Position numbers and translations under genes: made by a program. A stretch of 64,000 nt of DNA. It comes from Seongchinamella unica (GTDB taxonomy: Bacteria > Pseudomonadota > Gammaproteobacteria > Pseudomonadales > Halieaceae). This document shows positions 18,616-28,106 of the stretch, in pieces; the stretch's first letter is position 1; each line of letters opens with the position of its first letter. A model generated the notes under the pieces. That model was not told where the DNA came from, ran no database searches, and saw only the letters and a program-made list of their open reading frames with translations. The stretch is taken from the NCBI RefSeq assembly GCF_004354085.1, contig NZ_SMSE01000001.1, forward strand, positions 109,335 through 173,334, read 5' to 3'.

Positions 18616-20112
18616 ATGAAACAATCGCTACAGCTAAAACTTGGCCAGCAGCTGACCATGACGCCTCAGCTACAGCAGGCCATCCGGCTGTTGCAGCTTT
18701 CCACCCTGGACCTCCAGCAGGAAATCCAGCAGGTCCTGGACAGCAATCCCTTGCTGGAACTCAGCGAGGACGAACCTGCGGCAGAAGTCAGCCCCGCCGA
18801 GGACAGTAAACCCGGTACCAGCGACGGTCCCCTGGAGAGCCTGGAGCAATCGGCGGAATGGGACAGCGGTCCTGCGACCGCCACCGGCGAAACCTCCGAG
18901 TCCATGCCGGATGACCTGCCGGTGGATACCCAGTGGGATGATCTGCTGCCTTCCAGTTCGTCACCCCCAGCCCCGGGCGCCGACGACCAGCCCGACGGAG
19001 ATTTCGAGGCCCGCAACGCCCCCCCGGAAAGTCTCCAGTCACACCTGCTGTGGCAGCTGAACCTCACCCGGCTGTCAGACATCGACCGCTTTATCGGCCT
19101 CGCCATTATCGACGCCACCGACGGCAATGGCCGACTGCAGTCCTCACTGGAGGAGATTCACGAATCCTTCGATCCGGAGCTGGATATCGACTTTGACGAG
19201 GTGGTGGCAGTACTGCATCGCCTGCAGCAATTTGAGCCGGCGGGGGTGTGTACCCGAGATCTGCAGGAATGCCTGCTGGTGCAATTGCAGCAGCTGCCGG
19301 CCACCACCCCTCACCTGGAACAGGCACGGCTGATATTGAATCGTCACCTGCCCCAGTTGGCCAGTGGCGATTTCAACCAGATACTGCGTCGCACCCGGTT
19401 GAAGGAACATCAACTGAAGGAGGTGATGGCGCTGATCCAGACACTGGATCCCAACCCCGGGGAAACTTTCGCTCCCCGTGAGGTCGAATATGTCGTGCCG
19501 GATGTTTTTGTCAGTAAACGGGAGGGACGCTGGTTGGTGGAACTCAATCCTGATATCGCTCCCCGACTGCGGATAAACAGCACCTACGCAGGCATGATCA
19601 AGCGCGCCGACAGCAGTTCTGACAATACCTTCCTCAAGGATAACCTGCAGGAAGCCCGCTGGTTTCTCAAAAGCCTGCAGAGTCGCAACGAGACCCTGTT
19701 GAAGGTCGCCACCCGGATTGTCGAACACCAGCGCAACTTTCTCGAATACGGCGAGGAGGCCATGAAACCGCTGGTACTGGCGGAGATCGCAGAAGCCGTG
19801 GAAATGCACGAGTCCACCATTTCCAGGGTCACTACCCAGAAGTACATGCACACCCCACGGGGTATCTTCGAGCTCAAGTATTTCTTCTCCAGCCATGTTG
19901 CCACCACCGCCGGGGGAGAGTGTTCGTCAACGGCCATCCGGGCGCTTATCCGCAAACTGGTTGCCGCGGAAAACCCGCGCAAACCCCTCAGTGACAACAA
20001 GATCACCCAACTGCTTGAAGAACAGGGCATCAAGGTCGCCCGGCGCACGATCGCCAAATACCGGGAAACCCTGCACATCCCGCCCTCGAATGAACGCAAG
20101 CGGCTGGTCTAG
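18616..20112 (+). CDS. rpoN: RNA polymerase sigma-54 factor
   Basis: Sigma-54 directs RNA polymerase to -24/-12 promoters that need enhancer-binding ATPases. The 498-residue product has the glutamine-rich region I ([29 protein letters not shown]), an acidic region II (about 55-140), the core-binding domain, the helix-turn-helix around [34 protein letters not shown], and the RpoN box [10 protein letters not shown] near the C-terminus. It follows lptB and precedes hpf-ptsN-rapZ-ptsO, the standard arrangement. Confidence 0.98.
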   Translation: MKQSLQLKLGQQLTMTPQLQQAIRLLQLSTLDLQQEIQQVLDSNPLLELSEDEPAAEVSPAEDSKPGTSDGPLESLEQSAEWDSGPATATGETSESMPDDLPVDTQWDDLLPSSSSPPAPGADDQPDGDFEARNAPPESLQSHLLWQLNLTRLSDIDRFIGLAIIDATDGNGRLQSSLEEIHESFDPELDIDFDEVVAVLHRLQQFEPAGVCTRDLQECLLVQLQQLPATTPHLEQARLILNRHLPQLASGDFNQILRRTRLKEHQLKEVMALIQTLDPNPGETFAPREVEYVVPDVFVSKREGRWLVELNPDIAPRLRINSTYAGMIKRADSSSDNTFLKDNLQEARWFLKSLQSRNETLLKVATRIVEHQRNFLEYGEEAMKPLVLAEIAEAVEMHESTISRVTTQKYMHTPRGIFELKYFFSSHVATTAGGECSSTAIRALIRKLVAAENPRKPLSDNKITQLLEEQGIKVARRTIAKYRETLHIPPSNERKRLV

Positions 20113-20242
20113 CAGATGACCAGATCCGGCCGCGAAATAATCCCGCCGCTGCCCGGCAGTGGTCTAGACTTTGAAAATAAAAGAAAATCCGGCATTGCCG
20201 GTCCTGGCTCCGGCCGGGCTAACCCGAAGAAGGAGCGATAAT

Positions 20243-20530
20243 ATGCAACTCAATGTCAGCGGACACCATGTAGAGGTCACCGATCCCCTGCGGGAGTATG
20301 TGGAGACCAAGTTCGAACGACTCCAGCGACATTTCGACCAGATCACCAATACCGATGTCACCCTGATCGTCGAAAAGATGGTGCAAAAAGCCGAGGCCAC
20401 CGTGCATATATCCGGGGCCGATCTGTTTGCCCAGGCTGAATCCGAAGACATGTACGCAGCCATTGACGCCCTGACGGATAAGCTGGACCGTCAGTTAATC
20501 AAACACAAGGAAAAATCCAGGGGCCACTAG
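20243..20530 (+). CDS. hpf: Short ribosome hibernation-promoting factor
   Basis: HPF binds the 30S decoding region and promotes 100S dimer formation in stationary phase. The 95-residue product has the short-form S30AE domain: MQLNVSGHHVEVTDPLREYVETKFERLQRHFDQI, then VEKMVQKAEATVHISGADLFAQAESEDMYAAIDALTDKLDRQL. ATG 20243 is preceded by AAGGAG; the in-frame 24-codon extension is not family-like. The region between rpoN and hpf has a small CCGGC-ATT-GCCGG hairpin just before the ribosome-binding site. Confidence 0.96.
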   Translation: MQLNVSGHHVEVTDPLREYVETKFERLQRHFDQITNTDVTLIVEKMVQKAEATVHISGADLFAQAESEDMYAAIDALTDKLDRQLIKHKEKSRGH

Positions 20531-20549
20531 GCCGCTCACTGTTTATCAC

Positions 20550-21017
20550 ATGCAACCCTTAGCCCAACTGCTGACCCCGGAGCGCACAGCCTGCCAGGTT
20601 CCGGGGCTCAGCAAAAAACGACTGTTTGAAACCCTGGCCCGCATTATCAGCGACGACCAGTTATCCCTGTCCTACGATGAAGTGTTCAGCCAGCTCATTG
20701 GCCGCGAGCGACTGGGCAGCACCGGCCTCGGGGAAGGGATCGCCATTCCCCACTGCCGCATTGGCAATTGCAGCCAGCCTGTGGGTACCCTGATCACCCT
20801 CAGTGAGCCGATCGAGTTTGACGCGCCGGACAACCAGCCCGTGGACCTGGTGTTCGCCCTGCTGGTGCCTGAGGAAGCCAATCAGCAACACCTCGATACG
20901 CTGGCCTCCCTGGCCCGCCTGTTCAGCCAGAAGGACTTCTGCGACCAGTTGCGCGGCGCCACTGACGTCGCGACCATGTACGAACTGGCCGTGAGCGCCC
21001 GGGCGATCGCGTCCTGA
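20550..21017 (+). CDS. ptsN: Nitrogen-PTS enzyme IIA (EIIA-Ntr)
   Basis: PtsN is the terminal phosphoacceptor of the nitrogen-related phosphotransferase chain and regulates potassium and phosphate homeostasis by protein contacts rather than sugar transport. The 155-residue product has the PTS EIIA type-2 domain, with phosphorylated His68 in GIAIPHCRIG, preceded by LIGRERLGSTGLGEG, and the FALLVPEEANQQHLDTLASLARLF helix. It is followed after one base by rapZ and then ptsO. Confidence 0.96.
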   Translation: MQPLAQLLTPERTACQVPGLSKKRLFETLARIISDDQLSLSYDEVFSQLIGRERLGSTGLGEGIAIPHCRIGNCSQPVGTLITLSEPIEFDAPDNQPVDLVFALLVPEEANQQHLDTLASLARLFSQKDFCDQLRGATDVATMYELAVSARAIAS

Positions 21018-21018
21018 C

Positions 21019-21873
21019 ATGCAGCTGATTATCATCAGCGGTCGCTCCGGATCGGGCAAAAGTACCGCCCTGCACCAACTGGAAGACGAGGGCTACTACT
21101 GTATCGACAACCTGCCAGTCTCCCTCCTGCCGGCGCTGGTAGACAAGGCCAGCCGGGAGGAGTTCGGACACTTCGAAGGCATGGCGGTCTGCATCGATGC
21201 CCGCAACGCCTGGAAAGACCTGGCCAATTTCGGCCCCGTCATGGACAGTCTTCCCGGGGAAGTCAGATCGGAGATACTGTTTCTCGATGCCCAGGATTCG
21301 GCACTGATCAAACGCTTCTCGGAAACCCGGCGCAAGCACCCGTTGAGCTCGGACACCATGCCCCTGGCGGAGGCTATTGACAAGGAGCGCCTGCTACTGG
21401 AGCCAATCGCCGGTGTCGCCTCGCTCACCCTGGACACCAGCCAGATGACGATTTACGAACTGCGCGATGCGATCAAGCAGCGGCTGCTGGGCGCCCGTTC
21501 CGGCAACATGTCGGTACTGATCCAGTCCTTCGGCTTCAAGCGCGGCGTACCCACGGATGCCGATCTGGTATTTGACGTTCGCATGCTGCCAAACCCCCAC
21601 TGGGTCAAGGAACTGCGGCTGAAAAACGGCCTGGAAGACCCGGTCAGGGAATTCCTCGAGGCCCAGCCCAGCACCGGAGAACTGTACGACGACATCAGGG
21701 GCTTCCTGGATCGCTGGCTGCCACGCTACCGCGACAGCAACCGCAGCTACATGACCGTGGCGATCGGTTGTACCGGAGGGCATCATCGTTCGGTATACTT
21801 GGCCGATCGCCTGTTCCAGCATTACCGGCAAACCTACCCGGGCATTCACATCAGACACAGGGAACTGCAGTAA
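21019..21873 (+). CDS. rapZ: RNase adapter protein RapZ
   Basis: RapZ binds small RNA GlmZ and steers it to RNase E, setting glucosamine-6-phosphate synthase levels in enterics. The 284-residue product has Walker A GRSGSGKST near residue 8, DNLPVSLLPAL, DARN, the Walker B-like ILFLDAQD, the SFGFKRGVPTDADLVFDVRMLPNPHW segment and the C-terminal GCTGGHHRSVYLADRL. The start lies one base beyond the ptsN stop and its stop is directly followed by ptsO. Whether a GlmZ-type RNA exists in this organism is unknown. Confidence 0.97.
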   Translation: MQLIIISGRSGSGKSTALHQLEDEGYYCIDNLPVSLLPALVDKASREEFGHFEGMAVCIDARNAWKDLANFGPVMDSLPGEVRSEILFLDAQDSALIKRFSETRRKHPLSSDTMPLAEAIDKERLLLEPIAGVASLTLDTSQMTIYELRDAIKQRLLGARSGNMSVLIQSFGFKRGVPTDADLVFDVRMLPNPHWVKELRLKNGLEDPVREFLEAQPSTGELYDDIRGFLDRWLPRYRDSNRSYMTVAIGCTGGHHRSVYLADRLFQHYRQTYPGIHIRHRELQ

Positions 21874-22143
21874 GTGATTGAAACCCAGGTCACCATCGTC
21901 AATAAACTGGGTCTGCACGCGCGGGCCGCGGCCAAATTCGTCAGCTGCACTTCCGCCTTTTCCAGCAAAATCCATGCGGGCAAGGACGGCAATATGGTGG
22001 ATGCCAAGAGCATCATGTCAGTCATGATGCTGGCGGCAGGCAAGGGCACAGTTCTGGACCTGAAGATCGACGGACCGGACGAGCAACAGGCGCTGGACGC
22101 CCTGACCACGCTGATCGCCAACCGCTTTGATGAGTCCGAATAA
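21874..22143 (+). CDS. ptsO: Phosphocarrier protein NPr
   Basis: NPr is the HPr-like carrier that passes phosphate from EI-Ntr (PtsP) to PtsN. The 89-residue product has the phosphorylated His15 in LGLHARAAAKF, and the second conserved segment VDAKSIMSVMMLAAGKGT, which holds the serine equivalent to HPr Ser46. The start is GTG 21874, immediately after the rapZ stop. It closes the rpoN-hpf-ptsN-rapZ-ptsO group; 97 bases follow before mgtE. Confidence 0.96.
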   Translation: MIETQVTIVNKLGLHARAAAKFVSCTSAFSSKIHAGKDGNMVDAKSIMSVMMLAAGKGTVLDLKIDGPDEQQALDALTTLIANRFDESE

Positions 22144-22240
22144 GCTCCCCCGTAACTAATCCCGTTGTTGCTCTGGCCGGATTCCCGGATAATCTTTCAG
22201 CAGAGGGCCACCGCCCACTGACCATCGAGAGTACATCGGC

Positions 22241-23593
22241 ATGCCACAAAATGTAGCCACACCAAACCAGACCCTGGACAGGCTGACGCTGGCCCTCGAC
22301 AGCGGCGCCCTGGTGGATGTCCGGCGTATGCTCAACGGTCTTGCCCCGGGAGAAATTGCCCACCTGCTGGAGTCCTCGCCGCCCAAGTTCCGCAACATCC
22401 TGTGGCAGATGATCGAGGGGGATCAGGAGGGCGAGGTTCTCGGCGAACTCCCCGATGACCTGCAGGCCCACTTCCTGTCCCGCATGGACGCCGCGGAAGT
22501 GGCGACCATCACCGAGGGGCTGGAAGACGACGATATCGCCGACATTCTCCAGCAGTTGCCGGACCGGGTCACCTGGGAAGTCCTGAACCACATGGACCAC
22601 CAGGACCGGGCGCGGCTGGAGAGCGTCATGCTCTACCCGGACGATGTCGCCGGTGGTTTGATGAACACCGACACTATCACCATCCGGGCCAGCCTGACGC
22701 TGGAAGTGGTCCTGCGCTACCTGCGCCGTCACGAAGAAATCCCGGAGATGACCGACAACCTGATCGTGGTCAACCGGTCCGACCAGTTCATCGGGGTACT
22801 GCCACTGCGCACCCTGCTGGTTTCCGATCCCAATGTCAGCGTTCGCGAGATGATGGTCACCGACATCGACCCGATACCGGTGAATATGCCCGATTACGAG
22901 GTGGCGCGGTTGTTCGAGCACAACGACTGGGTCTCCGCCCCGGTGGTAGACGACAGCGGCAGGCTGCTGGGCCGTATCACCATTGATGACGTGGTGGACG
23001 TTATCCGGGAGGATGCCGACCATTCGTTTATGTCCATGGCGGGTCTGGATGAGGAGGAGGACACCTTCGCCTCCGTCGGCAAGGCCGCACCCAAGCGCGC
23101 CATCTGGCTGGGCATCAACCTGATCACCGCTTTTATCGCCGCCTCGGCGATTAACATGTTCCAGGACACCATCGATAAAGTGGTCGCCCTGGCCGTGCTG
23201 ATGCCCATCGTCGCGTCCATGGGCGGCATCGCCGGCACCCAGACCCTGACCGTACTGGTGCGTGGCATCGCCATGGGCCAGGTCAGCAGGAACAACCAGA
23301 ACTGGCTGCTCAGCCGCGAGGTCACCATCGGCCTGCTCAACGGTCTGCTCTGGGCGGCCGTGGTCGCCGTCGCGGCCTCGCTCTGGTTTGATGACTGGAA
23401 TATAGGCCTGATTATTGCCGCCGCCATGATGATCAACCTGGTGACCGCGGCCTTTACCGGTGCCGCCCTGCCGCTGCTGTTGACCCGAATGAGTATCGAT
23501 CCGGCACTGGCAGGGGGAGTGGTGCTGACCACGGTTACCGACGTGGTGGGCTTCGTTTCCTTCCTGGGCCTGGCAACCCTGTTTTACGCCTGA
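22241..23593 (+). CDS. mgtE: MgtE-family magnesium transporter
   Basis: MgtE is a dimeric Mg2+ channel gated by its cytoplasmic domains. The 450-residue product has the N-terminal superhelical MgtE_N domain (LLESSPPKFRNILWQMIEGDQEGEVLGELPDD), two CBS domains (about 140-260, including MMVTDIDPIPVNMPDYEVARLFE), the plug helix, and five membrane helices from about residue 285 with MPIVASMGGIAGTQTLTVLVRGIA and GAALPLLLTRMSIDPALAGGVVLTTVTDVVGFVSFLGLA. The aspartate of TTVTDVVGF is the pore Mg2+ ligand. Regulation by a riboswitch is not evident in the short upstream gap. Confidence 0.96.
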   Translation: MPQNVATPNQTLDRLTLALDSGALVDVRRMLNGLAPGEIAHLLESSPPKFRNILWQMIEGDQEGEVLGELPDDLQAHFLSRMDAAEVATITEGLEDDDIADILQQLPDRVTWEVLNHMDHQDRARLESVMLYPDDVAGGLMNTDTITIRASLTLEVVLRYLRRHEEIPEMTDNLIVVNRSDQFIGVLPLRTLLVSDPNVSVREMMVTDIDPIPVNMPDYEVARLFEHNDWVSAPVVDDSGRLLGRITIDDVVDVIREDADHSFMSMAGLDEEEDTFASVGKAAPKRAIWLGINLITAFIAASAINMFQDTIDKVVALAVLMPIVASMGGIAGTQTLTVLVRGIAMGQVSRNNQNWLLSREVTIGLLNGLLWAAVVAVAASLWFDDWNIGLIIAAAMMINLVTAAFTGAALPLLLTRMSIDPALAGGVVLTTVTDVVGFVSFLGLATLFYA

Positions 23594-23600
23594 GTAAGTT

Positions 23601-24134
23601 ATGCAAGATCACCCCGACAACAGCGAAGAAGAACTGGAAGAAGGCCCCAGCAAAACTGCGGTCAAGCGGCAGATGCACGCCCTGCAGGACCTCGGGAAAA
23701 CCCTCAGCGGGCTGAACGACAACCAGCTTGCTCAAGTGCCCATAGAGGATGACAAGCTACTGGATGCGCTGCGCGAAACCCGGCGTATACGCAGTAAAAA
23801 TGCGCTCAAACGCCACCTCCAGTACATCGGCAAGCTGATGCGAGACGTTGACCCCGAGCCCATTGAAGCCGCCTTGGATGAGATGCGCAGGCCGGCGCGG
23901 GAGGCCAATGACCTGTTTCATCAACTGGAACAACTGCGTGACGAAGTGCTGGGTTCGGGCGTGGCGGGCGTCGAGATCATACTCGGTCGCTGGCCGGAGG
24001 CAGACCGGCAGCAGCTGCGCCAACTGATACTGCAACACCAGCGGGAACTGGCCAAGGGCAAACCACCGGCGGCCAGCCGCAAGCTGTTCCGCTATCTCCG
24101 GGAATTACTGCAGACCTACGGGGCTTCGGGCTGA
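23601..24134 (+). CDS. darP: Ribosome biogenesis factor DarP (YjgA, DUF615)
   Basis: DarP is a small helical protein that associates with 50S precursors in E. coli. The 177-residue product has an acidic N-terminus and the family segments PSKTAVKRQMHALQDLGKTL, IRSKNALKRHLQYIGKLMR and KLFRYLRELL at the end. It follows mgtE by seven bases. Its 3' end overlaps the convergent yhdP stop by 19 bases. In E. coli it lies beside pmbA instead. Confidence 0.94.
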   Translation: MQDHPDNSEEELEEGPSKTAVKRQMHALQDLGKTLSGLNDNQLAQVPIEDDKLLDALRETRRIRSKNALKRHLQYIGKLMRDVDPEPIEAALDEMRRPAREANDLFHQLEQLRDEVLGSGVAGVEIILGRWPEADRQQLRQLILQHQRELAKGKPPAASRKLFRYLRELLQTYGASG

Positions 24135-27100
24135 GCGGATGGCGGCGCTGATGCCGGCGTCACCGGCACCACTGAATTGGGATCTGCCGGGGTATCGGCG
24201 CCATTGGTCAGGCGCACCTCGTCATCGAAGATGCGATCGAAGTTAACCAGCGGGTCATCCCAGGTACCCTCGATTCGGTAGACGCCACTGGACAGGCGAT
24301 TGACCTGTTTTTCAAACACCTTGCTCACCACAAACACCCCGGCGGCAACCGGCAGGCCACCGGCCAGGGCAGCAACCCACGGCAGGTTATTGGCCACCGG
24401 CAACGTCGCCACCAGTTCCCCATCGAGGCTGCGACTGGCAATATCCGATACGCCGCTCATGGCGAAGGCGCTGGAGCTGCCCTGGACCGTCAGATCCAGC
24501 ACTTCCAGGCTGCCGCCGTGAAACAGTATCTCTCCATCCATGGTGTGAAAATTGATCCCGGATTCAAACATATGGGACAGGCTGAGGCTGGATACGACGT
24601 CAGCCAGGTTAACGATTTCCACCACCTGCAGCGCTCCGGCACCGGCCGGGGTCTGCAAAAATCGCCCCGCTTCCACATCCACGCCGATCCGGCCCTGCAG
24701 CCGCGCCAGCGCAACCGCCTGCGGCGGGCCGGGCCAGTTCAGCTCAAGGTCAAGACTGCCCTGCTCTGTTTCCAGGAAGCGGGCGTAACCCAGGGCTTCC
24801 AGGGTATTACCAAAATCAGCAAAGCGGGGCGCGGCCTGCAGTGAGGTGCCCTGTCCAGGGATCCACACCAGACCCGTCGCCTGCCCCGGTGACAATTGCA
24901 ATCCCGCTACTTCGCCGGCAATATCCCTGGCCCGCACAACGCCGTCCTCGGACTCGAGCACCAGTTGCAACTGGCCGATAGCCCGGCCATTGTGACGCAA
25001 CTCGTTCACCTGGACATCGATAACCGGCAACTGCAGATCCCCGGTTCGGACGCTGGCGTCCGCCGTCTCACCCTCGCCGGCAGGCGGTGACAAATCCAGG
25101 TAGTCCAGGGTCAGGCGGGCACTGCCGTCGGCGTCCTGGCGATACACGCCCTGCAGGCGCTCGATACCGCCTTCGACCTGCCAGCCGGAAGCATCCAGCG
25201 CCAGGTTGAAGTCCACGTCGCTGTACTCGCTACCCCACAACAGCAGTCGGTCCGCATGGGCCTGGTCGATGACCAGGCGCAGGCCGTCCCCAGCGGGCGC
25301 GGCCAGCGCTTCATTCGGGTCAACGGGTGCATTGGGATCGGGCGCGGAGGCCGTTGTTGCCGGCAACAGATACTGGTCGGTAAACGCCAGCCAGCCGTCC
25401 ACGTCAATCAGGGAGGCGTGACCTGACACCTGCAACTGGCCGTCGCGCAGCCCGGGGGGATGGGTGTTTACCCCCAGTGCGGCTCCCTGCAGGCTACCAC
25501 CGGTAATATCCAGCTGCAGCGAGAGCTCCTGCCCCAGTGCGATACCCAGAACCATGTCCTCCCGCCCGAGGGGCAGAGCCAGCTCCAGCGGAACCTGCTG
25601 GTCCGGGTCCTTGCGCCAGGGTCGCGGCAGGTCCAGGGCCATGCCCTGCAGGGATGAATGCAGGCTCAACAGGGGCACTTCTCCGGGCAGCACGGATATC
25701 GTACCACTGACCTCGGTCCGGCCGTCCGCCAGCGCCAGCGCATCCTGCTGCAACCAGCGTTGCAGAGCGCTTGCCTCCACTGCACCCGCCAGGCCGACCT
25801 CGACCGCCGATTGACTGAAACTGAAGCCGGCGTCCTCGCCCAGCAGGGAGCGCTGCCCGACTTCCAGCCGGACAGCCTCGCCCCAGAGTTCGCCTTCGAT
25901 GTCCCGCGAATGGAATCCCTGGCGGGAGTCGTAGTTCAGCTGACCGGAAAGATTATCCACCGACAGCCTGCCGGGGTTGACCAGCAGGTCCACCTGGTGG
26001 AGATCCACCTGGACGTCAACCCGGGGAGGCTCACTCTTGTCCGCCAGGTTCAACTCCAGCTGCAGCTCCGTCGCCAGTTCACCGCTGGCACGCCAGTTAC
26101 TGAAGGCGTCCCTGGTCAATCGTCCCAGCAGGGAGTCATTCACCGCGCGCAGGCCGTCTTCGGCACTGCCGACCACCCGGCCATCGATCGCCAGGCGCAT
26201 CCGGGCGTCCTCGCCCAGCCAGGCCTCGGCCGAAAGCCGCTGTACTGTTGAATCGTACATTTTCGCGCTGTCGGCCCAGACACTGACATTCGTATCGTCC
26301 AGCAGCACCACTCCCCTGACCCCGCTGACCGGCGGCCAATCGGGATGGTAGACCAGGGAGGTATTATTGACATTGAGCATCAACTGCACCGTGCGCAGAT
26401 CGCTCGCTCCGCGCTTCAGGCTGCCCCTCCAGACAAAGCCCGCCTGCTCCACTTCGCCTTCTCCCACCGCGGTGGAGAGCCAGTCCAGCAGGTTCTGGTT
26501 GAGGGTGTAGGGGATATACTTGACCCTGTGGATAGGGTGGGAATTGGCCAGCCCCACCATCAGGTCCATTTCCAGCCCCACCTCCGTTTTGCGCAACGGG
26601 ATATTGAGAGCAAACAAGGCCTGGGCCGTACCTTCCACCCCGGAGGCGGTAATCAGGCCACTGTGCAGCAGCAGGGCATCGGCATCCCAGCTCAGCCCCA
26701 GGGTCCCGTGGAAGTCGTCGTAATAGAGCGGCTGTTTGTACAGCGTTGGAAAGGACATGGTGAACTGCTGGCTGTCGATCACCACATAGCCGCCATTTTC
26801 TGACAACTCGAAATAACCGGTACCGGATGTTATCCCGGGCGCACCGCGCCAGGAGTCGACCTGCAGGCGATCAAAATTGCCCTCGACATCCCATTCCGAC
26901 AGGGGATCGGTATAGTCGCCCACCCCCACCTGCAGCGCAGCCAGTTCACCGCGGGGCGCCAGGGTGGCAAACACCGATTGCAGGGTTGCAGGCATACCCG
27001 GCAGTGACTGCAAGATCCGGTTGAGTGGTTCCAGTTCCAGGGCGGCGGTTCGCAAGCGCGCAGAACTGCCCCAGATATCCAGTTGCAGGCGGGATATATT

Positions 27101-28063
27101 GACCTCGACCTCACCGGCGCTGGCATTGAAATTATCGGCGAACAGGGTGCGGCGATTTTTGTCCTGCTCCAGGGTCGCCTGGAAGGAGAGCGCATCCAGT
27201 GGCACCGACCACTCACCCTCCCCGGGCTCCAGCAGCAGGTCGTAAACCTCGATATCCATGTCCAGGCCGGCCTCACCACGGTCCCAGGTGAGCCAGAATT
27301 CACTGTCCAGGCGACCACTGACCCGCAGTGCCGGCTGGTTCGACAGCATCTGCGAAACCGCGCCCAGGTCCCCCGCATCCAGTCTCACATACAACACACC
27401 CTCGAACTCCCCCGGACTGAACGGATTCCCCAGGCCACTGCCCATCAGGTGAATGTCGGTACCTGCGGTAGACAGCATATCTGCGCGCAAACGCCGGACA
27501 CTGCCATCCCTGGCCAGGTGCAGGTCCAGGGAAAAATCGCGCTGTTCTCCACCAGGCAGCAGCAGGGCAAGGCTGTTGTCACGCAGGGTGACGAACTCAA
27601 TATTCAGCAAAAAATCCTGCAGCCATCCGCCCAGCTCGCCACCGCTGCCGGTTATCCCCGGAATCACCAGCTGACCATCGGCCGTCAGCTCGCCTGTAAG
27701 CTCCAGGCCCTCAAGCTGCACTGAGGTAAACTGCAAACTGCGAGTGGCGATGGAATTGGGCACATCAATGCCGATGCGGCCGCCAGACAGCTGCAAGGGC
27801 GCAGCCTCCTGGTCCGGCGGAACCAGTTCCAGGCCGTCGAGCAGGATCTCCGGGGTGAAGGAGTGCCATTCACCGCTGATGCGTTCAGCGTTTATCTGCA
27901 GGGGTAAGCGCCGATTGAGTTCGGCCAGCACCTGGTCCTGCCAGCTCTCCAGGTTACTGCTGAGCAGGCGCCCGGCACTGACGTAGGTGGCCAGCAGCAC
28001 AATTGCCAGCACCGCCAGGCCCCACAGGAGGCTACTCAGTTTGTGAAAAATCGATTGCTGCAA
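24116..28063 (-). CDS. yhdP: YhdP-type AsmA-like envelope phospholipid transport protein
   Basis: The 1,315-residue product is a very large inner-membrane-anchored periplasmic protein of the AsmA-like/YhdP family. It has one N-terminal helix (about residues 12-32) followed by a long run of beta-rich repeats, and the conserved C-terminal AsmA-like part, including SLDLELNWPGPP, GRIGVDVEAGRFLQTPAGAGALQVVEIVNLADVV and DGEILFHGGSLEVLDL. A proline/alanine-rich tail ends the protein. In E. coli YhdP, TamB and YdbH together carry phospholipid to the outer membrane. Its place after rng in the mre-maf-rng group is the standard one. Confidence 0.93.
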   Translation of the reverse strand: MQQSIFHKLSSLLWGLAVLAIVLLATYVSAGRLLSSNLESWQDQVLAELNRRLPLQINAERISGEWHSFTPEILLDGLELVPPDQEAAPLQLSGGRIGIDVPNSIATRSLQFTSVQLEGLELTGELTADGQLVIPGITGSGGELGGWLQDFLLNIEFVTLRDNSLALLLPGGEQRDFSLDLHLARDGSVRRLRADMLSTAGTDIHLMGSGLGNPFSPGEFEGVLYVRLDAGDLGAVSQMLSNQPALRVSGRLDSEFWLTWDRGEAGLDMDIEVYDLLLEPGEGEWSVPLDALSFQATLEQDKNRRTLFADNFNASAGEVEVNISRLQLDIWGSSARLRTAALELEPLNRILQSLPGMPATLQSVFATLAPRGELAALQVGVGDYTDPLSEWDVEGNFDRLQVDSWRGAPGITSGTGYFELSENGGYVVIDSQQFTMSFPTLYKQPLYYDDFHGTLGLSWDADALLLHSGLITASGVEGTAQALFALNIPLRKTEVGLEMDLMVGLANSHPIHRVKYIPYTLNQNLLDWLSTAVGEGEVEQAGFVWRGSLKRGASDLRTVQLMLNVNNTSLVYHPDWPPVSGVRGVVLLDDTNVSVWADSAKMYDSTVQRLSAEAWLGEDARMRLAIDGRVVGSAEDGLRAVNDSLLGRLTRDAFSNWRASGELATELQLELNLADKSEPPRVDVQVDLHQVDLLVNPGRLSVDNLSGQLNYDSRQGFHSRDIEGELWGEAVRLEVGQRSLLGEDAGFSFSQSAVEVGLAGAVEASALQRWLQQDALALADGRTEVSGTISVLPGEVPLLSLHSSLQGMALDLPRPWRKDPDQQVPLELALPLGREDMVLGIALGQELSLQLDITGGSLQGAALGVNTHPPGLRDGQLQVSGHASLIDVDGWLAFTDQYLLPATTASAPDPNAPVDPNEALAAPAGDGLRLVIDQAHADRLLLWGSEYSDVDFNLALDASGWQVEGGIERLQGVYRQDADGSARLTLDYLDLSPPAGEGETADASVRTGDLQLPVIDVQVNELRHNGRAIGQLQLVLESEDGVVRARDIAGEVAGLQLSPGQATGLVWIPGQGTSLQAAPRFADFGNTLEALGYARFLETEQGSLDLELNWPGPPQAVALARLQGRIGVDVEAGRFLQTPAGAGALQVVEIVNLADVVSSLSLSHMFESGINFHTMDGEILFHGGSLEVLDLTVQGSSSAFAMSGVSDIASRSLDGELVATLPVANNLPWVAALAGGLPVAAGVFVVSKVFEKQVNRLSSGVYRIEGTWDDPLVNFDRIFDDEVRLTNGADTPADPNSVVPVTPASAPPSAQPEAP

Positions 28064-28106
28064 GTGTCTGTGTCTCGGGTTCGTCGCCGGGGCGTGCCCA
28101 CGCTGC

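Noticed and set aside
22022-23023. Long minus-strand frame opposite mgtE
   Set aside because: Shadow of mgtE; no family match and no start context.
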